DNA of 64,000 nt. Origin: Gemmobacter sp. 24YEA27. Its GTDB lineage: Bacteria > Pseudomonadota > Alphaproteobacteria > Rhodobacterales > Rhodobacteraceae. The DNA lies in contig NZ_JASJPW010000001.1 of NCBI RefSeq assembly GCF_030052995.1, positions 2,532,001 through 2,596,000 on the forward strand, given 5' to 3'. Shown piece after piece: positions 1 through 7,085 of this stretch. The position numbers were made by a program, and so were the translations under genes. Within the stretch, counting starts at the first letter, position 1; each line of letters opens with the position of its first letter. The notes under the pieces were generated by a model, which made no database searches, was not told the origin of the DNA, and saw only the letters and a program-made list of their open reading frames with translations.

Positions 1-294
1 GTCATCGAACGCATTTTCGAGACTGAGCATTGCGACGCGATGCGAAACCTTGCCAAACCCTTCCGCCGGCGCCGCGCCAATCTGATCACTGGCGCTGTCA
101 GCCCGTTTCATCGCGGGAAAGCGCGCCTCGATCGCCGCATTGCGGCGCTTCAGCTGATCATATTCCGCATCGCTGATCACCGGAGCATCTTCAGCGTGAT
201 AGGCATGATTCGCGCCGGCAAGCTGTTGCGCCAGCATATTCAGCTCGGCCAGGGCCTCTGCTTCACTGAGATCTTCGACTGCTCTGGCTTCCAT
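1..294 (-). CDS. ligA: NAD-dependent DNA ligase LigA, N-terminal part (runs off the left edge)
   Basis: Ninety-eight codons read from an ATG at 294 to the left edge of the window, open throughout. The product would seal nicks in replication and repair using NAD+. The visible part is the N-terminal adenylation region: NHAYHAEDAPVISDAEYDQL matches the family's YY-D-P-DAEYD-L motif that binds NMN (domain Ia), followed by RFPAM and by HRVAMLSLENAF, which corresponds to the H-x-PMLSL-NAF motif just before the KxDG active-site lysine. The lysine itself lies outside the window. It is not in the supplied open-frame list because it is cut by the edge. It lies downstream of ctrA on the same strand with a 153-base gap, so the two need not be co-transcribed. 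Confidence 0.93.
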   Translation of the reverse strand, partial: MEARAVEDLSEAEALAELNMLAQQLAGANHAYHAEDAPVISDAEYDQLKRRNAAIEARFPAMKRADSASDQIGAAPAEGFGKVSHRVAMLSLENAFDD

Positions 295-447
295 TGCCCC
301 CTCCGCCCGGCTCGGCCCGAACCTAGGACCTGACCATCAGGAGGTAAAGCACCTCACGCGCCTGGCACCGGCTCAGCCGTGCCGAACCCCGTCACTCCGC
401 GAGCGCAGGACAGCGGCCTTGCCCGGGCAAATCTGGTTCGTGCCCGA

Positions 448-1161
448 TCAGGCCGTTGCCGCGAGCCGTCCGCCGCTGCGGTCCCCTTCCGGATCGCGCA
501 GCACATATCCGCGCCCCCAGACGGTCTCGATATAGCTTTCGCCGCCGGTGGCTTCGCTCAGTTTCTTGCGCAATTTGCAAATAAACACATCAATGATCTT
601 AAGCTCCGGCTCATCCATGCCGCCATAAAGATGATTAAGGAACATCTCTTTTGTCAGAGTGGTTCCCTTGCGCAGCGAAAGCAGCTCAAGCATCTGATAT
701 TCCTTGCCGGTCAGATGAACGGCCTTGCCTTCGGATTCAACGGTTTTGGCATCGAGATTAACCGTGATCAGCCCGGTCCGGATTGTGGACTGGCTATGTC
801 CTTTTGAGCGGCGGATGATCGCATGGATCCGCGCCACCAGTTCTTCGCGATGGAAAGGTTTGGTCAGATAGTCATCGGCGCCAAAGCCAAACCCCCTGAG
901 TTTGCTCTCGGTATCGTCCGATCCGGACAGGATCAGGATAGGCGTTTCTACGCGCGCGAGCCTGATCTGGCGAAGAACCTCATGCCCGCTCATATCGGGC
1001 AGATTGAGATCAAGCAGGATCAGATCGTAGTCATAAAGTCGGGCGAGATCTATCCCATCCTCACCCATATCGGTGCAATAGACATTCAGGTTGGCATGGG
1101 TCAACATCAGTTCGATACTGCGCGATGTTGTTGGATCGTCTTCGACAAGTAAAATACGCAT
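448..1161 (-). CDS. ctrA: Cell-cycle response regulator CtrA (OmpR/PhoB family)
   Basis: 237 residues. The receiver domain spans about residues 1-120: the acidic pair is in LLVEDDP, the phosphoacceptor is Asp51 in [15 protein letters not shown], and the conserved Lys is in DDYLTKPF. A winged-helix DNA-binding domain follows at about 125-225 ([22 protein letters not shown]). Sequence and length fit alphaproteobacterial CtrA, which in Caulobacter controls replication and division and in Rhodobacterales controls motility and gene-transfer-agent genes. sciP, encoding its inhibitor, lies 111 bp upstream on the same strand. The gap holds a near-consensus CtrA box, so autoregulation is likely but inferred. 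A bulged hairpin at 364-383 may end the transcript, but no T tract follows it. Confidence 0.96.
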   Translation of the reverse strand: MRILLVEDDPTTSRSIELMLTHANLNVYCTDMGEDGIDLARLYDYDLILLDLNLPDMSGHEVLRQIRLARVETPILILSGSDDTESKLRGFGFGADDYLTKPFHREELVARIHAIIRRSKGHSQSTIRTGLITVNLDAKTVESEGKAVHLTGKEYQMLELLSLRKGTTLTKEMFLNHLYGGMDEPELKIIDVFICKLRKKLSEATGGESYIETVWGRGYVLRDPEGDRSGGRLAATA

Positions 1162-1221
1162 ATGGAAATCTCCGGTCCGGGCTGTCAGGTCATTTTCGTT
1201 AACGACACTCGCATCCCCTGG

Positions 1222-1236
1222 TTAATGCATGGTTAC
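1222..1236. promoter_or_regulatory. Candidate CtrA box upstream of ctrA
   Basis: TTAA at 1222-1225, seven bases, then TTAC at 1233-1236. This is one base off the TTAA-N7-TTAA consensus for phosphorylated CtrA. It lies 61-75 bp before the ctrA start codon, between ctrA and sciP. The match was found by eye, and binding is inferred. Confidence 0.45.
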
Positions 1237-1272
1237 CACGCACAGCTTGCCAGAGAGAAATTCCAATACAAT

Positions 1273-1551
1273 CTAAAGTTGTCTGAATTTTTGAATAGAC
1301 GTGACTTTCAGCGCCTTCTCTCCGTGTTTTTCGACAGCGTCACACCAAAGCCGGAATTCCTCTTCTGACAGTGAATACCGCTCGCGCGCCTCTTCGGCCG
1401 TGATCAGCCCATGTGCTACAGCCCGCACAACCGTCGCCTTGCGGCTGGCAACCCAGCGTCGCGTCTCTGGCGCGGGCAGATCCGCCCGGGTCAGAATGGA
1501 GCCATCCGGCAAGGTCACCTGCCTCGGGCCGTCAACTCGTCTGAGATACAT
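1273..1551 (-). CDS. sciP: SciP-like CtrA inhibitory protein (DUF1153)
   Basis: 92 residues, the usual size for the DUF1153 family. The hallmark LPDGSILTRADLPAPETRRW is followed by ASRKATVVRAVAHGLIT and a helix-turn-helix-like stretch EEARERYSLSEEEFRLW. In Caulobacter, SciP binds CtrA and blocks its recruitment of RNA polymerase, limiting CtrA-dependent transcription in swarmer cells. Placement directly before ctrA on the same strand supports that partnership here. A second near-consensus CtrA box lies upstream at 1600-1614, which would fit CtrA-driven sciP expression. The family assignment is firm. The inhibitory role in this organism is inferred. Confidence 0.9.
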   Translation of the reverse strand: MYLRRVDGPRQVTLPDGSILTRADLPAPETRRWVASRKATVVRAVAHGLITAEEARERYSLSEEEFRLWCDAVEKHGEKALKVTSIQKFRQL

Positions 1552-1599
1552 CGCGGTTTCCGTTCGCTGTCTGGTTCAGGCAGATTTGACCAGTTACCC

Positions 1600-1614
1600 T
1601 TAAACATTGCTGAA
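1600..1614. promoter_or_regulatory. Candidate CtrA box upstream of sciP
   Basis: TTAA at 1600-1603, seven bases, then TGAA at 1611-1614, one mismatch from TTAA-N7-TTAA. It sits between sciP (minus) and mnmA (plus), about 50 bp before the sciP start. In Caulobacter sciP is a CtrA target, which makes the position plausible. Confidence 0.35.
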
Positions 1615-1706
1615 CCCGCACCTTGAGAGTAGGAAAGCTTTTCATATATTCCGGGCTAATCCGGAACCTTTCCCCATCGGCGACCCTCCCATGCCCCGAC
1701 GCTGCC

Positions 1707-2846
1707 ATGCCCTTTGATACCAGGCTCAACTCGCTCGGCTTTGACCGGGCCCCACAAGATACCCGCGTGGTCGTCGCCATGTCGGGCGGTGTCGACAGCT
1801 CTGTCGTGGCGGCGATGCTCAAGGAAGAGGGCTATGATGTCGTCGGCGTGACGCTGCAGCTCTATGACCACGGGGCCGCGCTGGCAAAGAAAGGCGCCTG
1901 CTGTGCCGGTCGTGACATCCATGACGCGCGGCGCGTGGCCGAGACGATGGGATTCCCGCATTATGTGCTGGATTACGAGAACACCTTCCGCGAGGCGGTG
2001 ATCGAGGAATTTGCTGAGGCCTACCTGGCTGGGGCGACGCCTGTGCCTTGCATCCGCTGCAATGAGAGGGTGAAGTTCAAGGACCTGCTCGCCACTGCGA
2101 AAGAGCTGGAGGCCGATTGCATGGCGACCGGCCATTACATCCAGCGCAAACTGGGCGGTGCCGGGCCAGAGCTGCATTCGGCCGCCGATCCGAACCGCGA
2201 TCAGAGCTATTTCCTGTTCTCAACCACGCCGGAGCAGCTCTCTTACCTGCGCTTCCCGCTGGGCCACCTGCAGTCCAAGGCAGAGACCCGCGCCCTGGCG
2301 GCAAAATACGGTCTGCCGGTGGCCGACAAACCCGACAGCCAGGACATCTGTTTTGTCCCGAACGGCAATTATGCCAGCGTGATCGAGAAGCTGCGGCCCG
2401 ATGCGGCCTCGCCCGGCGAGATCGTCGATCTCTCCGGCAAGGTATTGGGCGCGCATCGTGGCGTGATCCATTACACGATCGGCCAGCGCAAAGGTCTGGG
2501 GATCGGGGGGCTCGGCGAGCCGCTTTATGTGGTGAAACTCGATGCCGAAAACCGTCGGGTCGTAGTCGGGCCAAAAGAGGCGCTCTCGACCCGGGTGATC
2601 CCGGTGCGGGAAATCAACTGGCTGGGCGATGCACCCTTTGAGAGCCAGCCGGAATGGCACGTGCTGACCAGGGTGCGTTCGACCCGCGCGCCGCGCCCGG
2701 CAATCATCCGTCCGATCTCGGCAACAGAAGCCGAAGTGGAGCTGATTGAACCGGAAGATGGTGTCAGCCCCGGCCAGGCCTGCGTGTTCTACGCGAATGA
2801 GGGAAGCCGCATTTATGGCGGCGGCTGGATCTGGCGCGGGCGTTAA
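1707..2846 (+). CDS. mnmA: tRNA-specific 2-thiouridylase MnmA
   Basis: 379 residues from the ATG at 1707. The frame is open 28 codons further upstream, but those residues do not resemble the family, whose N-terminus lies just before the PP-loop. The PP-loop is [12 protein letters not shown] (about residues 23-34). The active-site cysteines lie in [11 protein letters not shown] and QDICFVP, and a C-terminal beta-barrel ends the protein. The enzyme adenylates U34 of tRNA(Lys, Glu, Gln) and installs sulfur delivered by IscS-linked carriers. It is divergent from sciP and convergent with lpxB, with a shared inverted-repeat region between the latter two. Confidence 0.95.
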   Translation: MPFDTRLNSLGFDRAPQDTRVVVAMSGGVDSSVVAAMLKEEGYDVVGVTLQLYDHGAALAKKGACCAGRDIHDARRVAETMGFPHYVLDYENTFREAVIEEFAEAYLAGATPVPCIRCNERVKFKDLLATAKELEADCMATGHYIQRKLGGAGPELHSAADPNRDQSYFLFSTTPEQLSYLRFPLGHLQSKAETRALAAKYGLPVADKPDSQDICFVPNGNYASVIEKLRPDAASPGEIVDLSGKVLGAHRGVIHYTIGQRKGLGIGGLGEPLYVVKLDAENRRVVVGPKEALSTRVIPVREINWLGDAPFESQPEWHVLTRVRSTRAPRPAIIRPISATEAEVELIEPEDGVSPGQACVFYANEGSRIYGGGWIWRGR

Positions 2847-2851
2847 ACAGA

Positions 2852-2870
2852 GAGGGGGCGCTGCCCCCTC
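2852..2870 (+). terminator. Strong G/C hairpin after mnmA
   Basis: GAGGGGGC at 2852-2859 pairs perfectly with GCCCCCTC at 2863-2870 across a 3-base loop, 6 bp after the mnmA stop codon. There is no T tract, so it may act as a pause or 3'-end stabiliser. The same GGGGGC-AGC/GCT-GCCCCC shape recurs at 22645, 45597, 47948 and 50825. Confidence 0.5.
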
Positions 2871-2894
2871 GGCTCCTGAAGGAGCCTCACCCCC

Positions 2895-2951
2895 GGGATA
2901 TTTAGAGACTGATGAAAGAGGTTACCCTTTTCATCTGTCCTTAAATATCCC
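2895..2951. repeat. Long inverted repeat between convergent mnmA and lpxB
   Basis: GGGATATTTA (2895-2904) pairs with TAAATATCCC (2942-2951), and inside it GATGAAA (2911-2917) pairs with TTTCATC (2929-2935). Being symmetrical between two converging genes, it probably serves as a bidirectional terminator. Bases 2929-2951 are identical over 23 positions to 22617-22639, so the arm belongs to a dispersed repeat family. Confidence 0.7.
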
Positions 2952-2968
2952 CGCCGGAGGCATGCGCG

Positions 2969-4135
2969 TCAGCGCAGTTGCGCGGTATCAACCTGCAAAA
3001 AGGTCAGAACCGAGCGCGCGGCGCGCAACCCGGGGCCTTCGCCGCCACGGCCGAGCCGCTCCATTGTCAGGCGCATTGCCGCTTCCTGTCCCTTTGATTT
3101 TCCCGAAAGAAGTGCGGCCAGCGCCGGGACGAGCTTTGGCGCGCGGCAATCGCGGCCGATGAATTCGGGCACTGTCCGGGTCCCGGAAACGAGATTGACG
3201 AGGGTCACGGTATCGATCCGGATCATCCGCCGCATCAGCCAGAGCGTCAGCGGCGCCATGTCATAGGCGATCACCATAGGGCAATCCTGCGCTGCCAGTT
3301 CCAGGCTTACCGTGCCGGATGCGGCCAGTGCGGCATCTGCTGCGGCGAAGGCAGCAGTGCGGGTCGCGACATCGGGGGACCTGAGGATGACCGGCGCAGC
3401 GGCCCAATGCGCTACCGCCTCCGAGACAACCGGCATCAGATGGGTCGGCGTTGGCAGGATCACCCGCAGGCCAGCACAGGATGCAGCAAGCCCCGCCACC
3501 GTTTCACCAAATGGCGGCAGAAGCCGGCTGACCTCGCCCCGGCGCGATCCGGGCAGAACGGCAAGCAGCGGCGCGTCAGGGGCAATGCCATGCGCAGCAC
3601 GGAAGGCCACCGCCTCCGCCGTGCTGGCAACCGGCTCAGAGACCACCGGATGGCCCACGAAATCGCAGCTCATCCCGGCGGCTTCCATATAGGGCGGCTC
3701 AAAGGGTAAAAGCGCCAGCACATGGTCGATCACCCCCGCCATCTTGGCGGCGCGGCCCGGGCGCCAGGCCCAGACCGAGGGCGCGACATAATGGATCGTG
3801 GGGATTTCCGGCGCGGCCTCTTTCACGATCCGCGCCACGCGCAGGCAGAAATCCGGGCTGTCGATGGTGATCAGGGCCGCCGGTCGCTCAGCCAGCACCA
3901 GATCGGCGCATTGGCGGATCCGCCGTTTGAGGTGAAAATATTTCGGCAATATCTCGGCAATGCCCATGACCGAGAGCTCTTCCATCGGGAAGGCACTTTC
4001 CAGCCCCTCGGCCTGCATGGCCGGGCCGCCGACGCCTTCGAACCGCGCCCCAAGCAGCAGCGCCTTCAGCCCGGCCATCAGCGCGGCCCCGAGCCGGTCG
4101 CCCGAGGGCTCTCCGGCAATCAGGATGAATTTCAC
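2969..4135 (-). CDS. lpxB: Lipid-A-disaccharide synthase LpxB
   Basis: 388 residues, normal for the family. The N-terminus ILIAGEPSGDRLG is the standard GT19 start, and IDSPDFCLRVA, YVAPSVWAWRPGRAAKM and AVLPGSRRGEV are further conserved blocks. It joins UDP-2,3-diacylglucosamine to lipid X, giving the lipid A disaccharide at the inner face of the cytoplasmic membrane. The start codon overlaps the lpxI stop in an ATGA arrangement, so the two are probably translationally coupled. It is the last gene of the envelope block and is followed by the inverted repeat at 2895-2951. Confidence 0.96.
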   Translation of the reverse strand: MKFILIAGEPSGDRLGAALMAGLKALLLGARFEGVGGPAMQAEGLESAFPMEELSVMGIAEILPKYFHLKRRIRQCADLVLAERPAALITIDSPDFCLRVARIVKEAAPEIPTIHYVAPSVWAWRPGRAAKMAGVIDHVLALLPFEPPYMEAAGMSCDFVGHPVVSEPVASTAEAVAFRAAHGIAPDAPLLAVLPGSRRGEVSRLLPPFGETVAGLAASCAGLRVILPTPTHLMPVVSEAVAHWAAAPVILRSPDVATRTAAFAAADAALAASGTVSLELAAQDCPMVIAYDMAPLTLWLMRRMIRIDTVTLVNLVSGTRTVPEFIGRDCRAPKLVPALAALLSGKSKGQEAAMRLTMERLGRGGEGPGLRAARSVLTFLQVDTAQLR

Positions 4136-4952
4136 GCGGGTTCTCCGGGCTGACGCGCCCAGAGGAAAAGCCCTGCCTCCCGCGCCGCCGCCTGCATTGC
4201 GGGCAGGTCGAGACAGATCACGCCACCGGCCTCCCAGACAATGCCGCCCAGACCGGCCTGAGCCACCTGAGCCAGGGTGACCGGCCCAAGCGCCGGCAGA
4301 TCGATACGGCGGTCCTGCAGGGGTTTTGGCGCCTTATAAAGCAGCCCGCGCCCGCGCGGCGCCTCGGGTCGCAGCCCGGCGGGCAAGGCAGCCACGCCTG
4401 CGAGCATCGCGTCGGTCCCGGCCAGTGTCTCGGTCGCGAGGCAGAGCCCCTGTTGCACGACACAGCCCTGGCCAACATCGACCCGGCCAAGCGCCTCGGC
4501 GATCAGCGCGGCGCGCGCCGCATCCTGACGGTCGCGGGGCTGAACCTCGCCGGCATAAAACGCGGCTTGCGGCACCAGGGCGGGCGCAAGATCGGAGGCG
4601 CCGATCACCGAAAATCCGTCTTCCTCGAAGAGCGCGATCACTTCGCGCAACGTCGCGTCATCGCCCTGGGCCAGAGAGGCCATCAGACGCGGCACGATAC
4701 CCGCGGTGATCGGGTCAAACAGCGCCGGGTCAAGCCGCGGGCGCTGCACGGCACCGGCGAAACAGACGGCGGTGACCCCCGCCTCATGCAAAGCGGCAAA
4801 GAACGGGTAGAGGCGTTCGATCCGGAAGGTCAGATCGGGCACCAGCCCTTCGGGGGGAACCCATCCAGCGCGGCCAGAAAGGGGCGTATCGGCGCCGCCT
4901 GCGCCAGCGCGGCAGGCAGCGCGCCACGCCCGGCAATGATCGCGACGCTCAT
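4132..4952 (-). CDS. lpxI: UDP-2,3-diacylglucosamine pyrophosphatase LpxI, with apparent 1-base frameshift
   Basis: The gene starts at the ATG at 4952, which overlaps the lpxA stop (ATGA), and begins [20 protein letters not shown]. The frame breaks in a run of six G (plus strand 4852-4857). One extra base there joins GFPPEGL to VPDLTFRIERLYPF and gives a 273-residue protein typical of LpxI (DUF1009). The C-terminal part contains KAPKPLQDRRIDLPALGP, conserved in the family. LpxI hydrolyses UDP-2,3-diacylglucosamine to lipid X and is the alphaproteobacterial alternative to LpxH. Read literally, the only open frame would start at 4842 and lack the N-terminus. Because the function is needed for lipid A, an assembly error is more likely than a true null. 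Confidence 0.88.
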
Positions 4953-5754
4953 TTCGCGCCTTTCGGCGTCAGGAACGACCGGTCGCTGGCCGAGAGGATG
5001 AACTCGCTGATCTCGCGCACATGGACGGCGTCGAAATCTTCCGCGAGACGCTCGGCGCGGTCATGGAAGGTACCCTCGCCCTGGGCCAGCATCTGGAAGG
5101 CGGCGCGCAGCTGGGTGATTTCGGCCCGGGTGACGCCGCGCCGTTTCAGCCCGACAAGGTTCAGCCCGTCCAGCTCGCCACGCGGGGCCTGGACGAGGCC
5201 ATAGGGGATCACGTCATTGGTGACCATGGTCACCGCGCCGATGATCGCGCCGCGCCCGATGCGAACAAACTGATGGATGCCGGAAAGGCCGCCGATCACC
5301 ACATCATCACCGATATGGCAATGTCCGGCGATGGCGACATTATTCGCCATCACCACCCGATTGCCGACAATCGCATCATGGCCGATGTGGACGCCGGTCA
5401 TCAGCAGACAATCATCGCCAACGCGCGTCACCCCGCCACCGCCTTCGGTGCCGGTGTTCAGCGTGGCGCCTTCGCGGATTCGGCAGCGGGCGCCGACTTC
5501 CAGCCGGGTGCGCTCGCCCTTAAATTTCAGGTCCTGCGGCACTTCGCCCACGGATGCGAAGGGCCAGATCGTGGTTTCTTCGCCGATATCGGTCCAGCCG
5601 GTAACAACCGCATGGGATTTCAGCTCGACCCCGCGCTGCAATGTGACCTCGGGCCGACCACGCAAAACGGGCCGATAAAGCAATCAGGGCCAATCACGGC
5701 GCCGTCATCGATCACGGCAGAAGGGTGGATGACAGCGGTTCCGTGAATGGACAT
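4949..5754 (-). CDS. lpxA: UDP-N-acetylglucosamine acyltransferase LpxA, with apparent 1-base frameshift
   Basis: The gene starts at the ATG at 5754, 3 bp after the fabZ stop, and begins [20 protein letters not shown], the usual LpxA start. The frame is lost at a GGG run (plus strand 5651-5653) where the family expects Gly-Pro-Glu. Adding one base gives [16 protein letters not shown] and a 268-residue protein. Hexapeptide repeats form the left-handed beta-helix, and the catalytic His is in [19 protein letters not shown]. LpxA performs the first committed step of lipid A synthesis, O-acylation of UDP-GlcNAc from acyl-ACP. It lies in the order fabZ-lpxA-lpxI-lpxB with overlaps or very short gaps. 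Read literally, only a fragment starting at 5683 is open. Confidence 0.9.
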
Positions 5755-5757
5755 GGA

Positions 5758-6240
5758 TCAGGCCTTTGGCAGGTCGAACATTGCGGTGAATTCAGCCTCA
5801 CAGGCCAGTTCACCATCGACCGTGGCGCGGCCCGAGAATTTCCACACTTTGCCGCCGCCACGCAGCGCTTTCACATGCAGTTCCAGCACATCGCCGGGCA
5901 CCACTTTGCGGCGGAATTTCACACCGTCGACGCCCATGAAGAACACTTTCGCATTCTTGTCGACCAGATCCATCGACAGCCCCACCAGCACGCCCGAGGT
6001 CTGTGCCATCGCCTCGATGATCATCACACCGGGGAAAATCGGCATGCCCGGGAAATGGCCGGTGAATTGCGGCTCGTTATAGGTGACGCATTTCACGCCG
6101 ACGCAGGATTCGTTGATCACCACATCGCGGACCTTGTCGATCAGCAGAAACGGGTAACGATGCGGGATAATCCGCTGGATCAGATCCAGATCGGCATTGG
6201 TGACGGCCCTGGCTTCCGTATTGGCATCCATCTGGCGCAT
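5758..6240 (-). CDS. fabZ: 3-hydroxyacyl-[acyl-carrier-protein] dehydratase FabZ
   Basis: 160 residues with a single hot-dog fold. [11 protein letters not shown] and the active-site segment [20 protein letters not shown] hold the catalytic His and Glu. The enzyme dehydrates 3-hydroxyacyl-ACP in fatty acid elongation. It competes with LpxA for 3-hydroxyacyl-ACP, which is why the two genes are usually neighbours, as here (3-bp gap). The first codons (about residues 1-12) vary in the family, so the exact start is a little uncertain. Confidence 0.95.
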   Translation of the reverse strand: MRQMDANTEARAVTNADLDLIQRIIPHRYPFLLIDKVRDVVINESCVGVKCVTYNEPQFTGHFPGMPIFPGVMIIEAMAQTSGVLVGLSMDLVDKNAKVFFMGVDGVKFRRKVVPGDVLELHVKALRGGGKVWKFSGRATVDGELACEAEFTAMFDLPKA

Positions 6241-6379
6241 CCTCCTCCTGTCACATAGGGCTGATATCCGCAGCGGTTTCGCGCGGTTTTCCGACTGCTA
6301 CCAAGTTGATAGCTGCGGGGCAAGTTCCGGCGAACAGCGCCGGCAAAGAGCGCCCAGGACGCCCGCCCCGGTTCGGCTT

Positions 6380-7084
6380 TCACGGTGCAGGCGCAGGTGT
6401 CCCGGCTGCCGGATCCTGAACCGGCGCAGGCAGGGGGTCTGAACCGCCCTCTGCGCCCTGCCCTTCGCCCTCCCCATCCGCCGGAGCGGCGTCGGGCGCC
6501 GGCAGACGCTGATCCATCAGGGCAATCGCGCGCTGCGTCACATCCGCCGAGGAACGCGAAAGAATCAGTACATCATCGCCAATGATCGCCACTGCGCCAT
6601 ATTCATCCAGCAATTCAACCATCAGCGGCACCGAGCGATCGAGAAATACCTTGCGGTCCTCGTCCAGCTTCCGGTTGATCGCGCGCACTTTCGCATCCTG
6701 CGACTGGCGGAAGTCCTCGACCCTGGTGTCGAAATCGCGCGCCAGAACCGAGAATGCCTCGGCTGTCATGCCGGCGCGTTTCGCCGTCAGATCACGCTCT
6801 TCCTGTTCCAGCGCGGCCTCGATGGCGCGGTTCTCAGCGCTGACTTCGGCAGCCGCCTGTTCCGCCGCCTTCGTTGCGGCCATCCCCCAGGCGGATTTTT
6901 CAAAGAGCTCCGCCTGGTTCAGGGTCAAAAGTGCGAAAGTCTCGCCCGCTGCCGTGTCGGGGACGGTCTCTGCCCCACCGGGTGCCGAAAGGGCTTCGGC
7001 GTCTTGCGCAAAAGCCACGCCAGCCCAGACCGGCAGCAGTGCCAGACCTGCCAGCATCATCCCCCGGAGCGCCGGCGCCGCCAT
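6380..7084 (-). CDS. skp: OmpH/Skp family periplasmic outer-membrane-protein chaperone
   Basis: 234 residues. A signal peptide of about 26 residues ends at VAFAQ. The middle region, about residues 60-175, is a long Ala/Glu/Lys-rich helical stretch (EQEERDLTAKRAGMTAEAF) like the Skp tentacles. The C-terminus is a Pro/Ala/Gly-rich tail of about 40 residues that is longer than in enterobacterial Skp. Skp holds unfolded outer-membrane proteins in the periplasm and delivers them to the BAM complex. The gene begins 1 bp after the bamA stop, so both are on one transcript. Sequence conservation in this family is low, and position and architecture carry much of the call. Confidence 0.87.
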   Translation of the reverse strand: MAAPALRGMMLAGLALLPVWAGVAFAQDAEALSAPGGAETVPDTAAGETFALLTLNQAELFEKSAWGMAATKAAEQAAAEVSAENRAIEAALEQEERDLTAKRAGMTAEAFSVLARDFDTRVEDFRQSQDAKVRAINRKLDEDRKVFLDRSVPLMVELLDEYGAVAIIGDDVLILSRSSADVTQRAIALMDQRLPAPDAAPADGEGEGQGAEGGSDPLPAPVQDPAAGTPAPAP

Positions 7085-7085
7085 C

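Noticed and set aside
364..383. Bulged hairpin as the ctrA terminator
   Set aside because: The stem has a bulge and no T tract on the minus strand, so it is mentioned only under ctrA.
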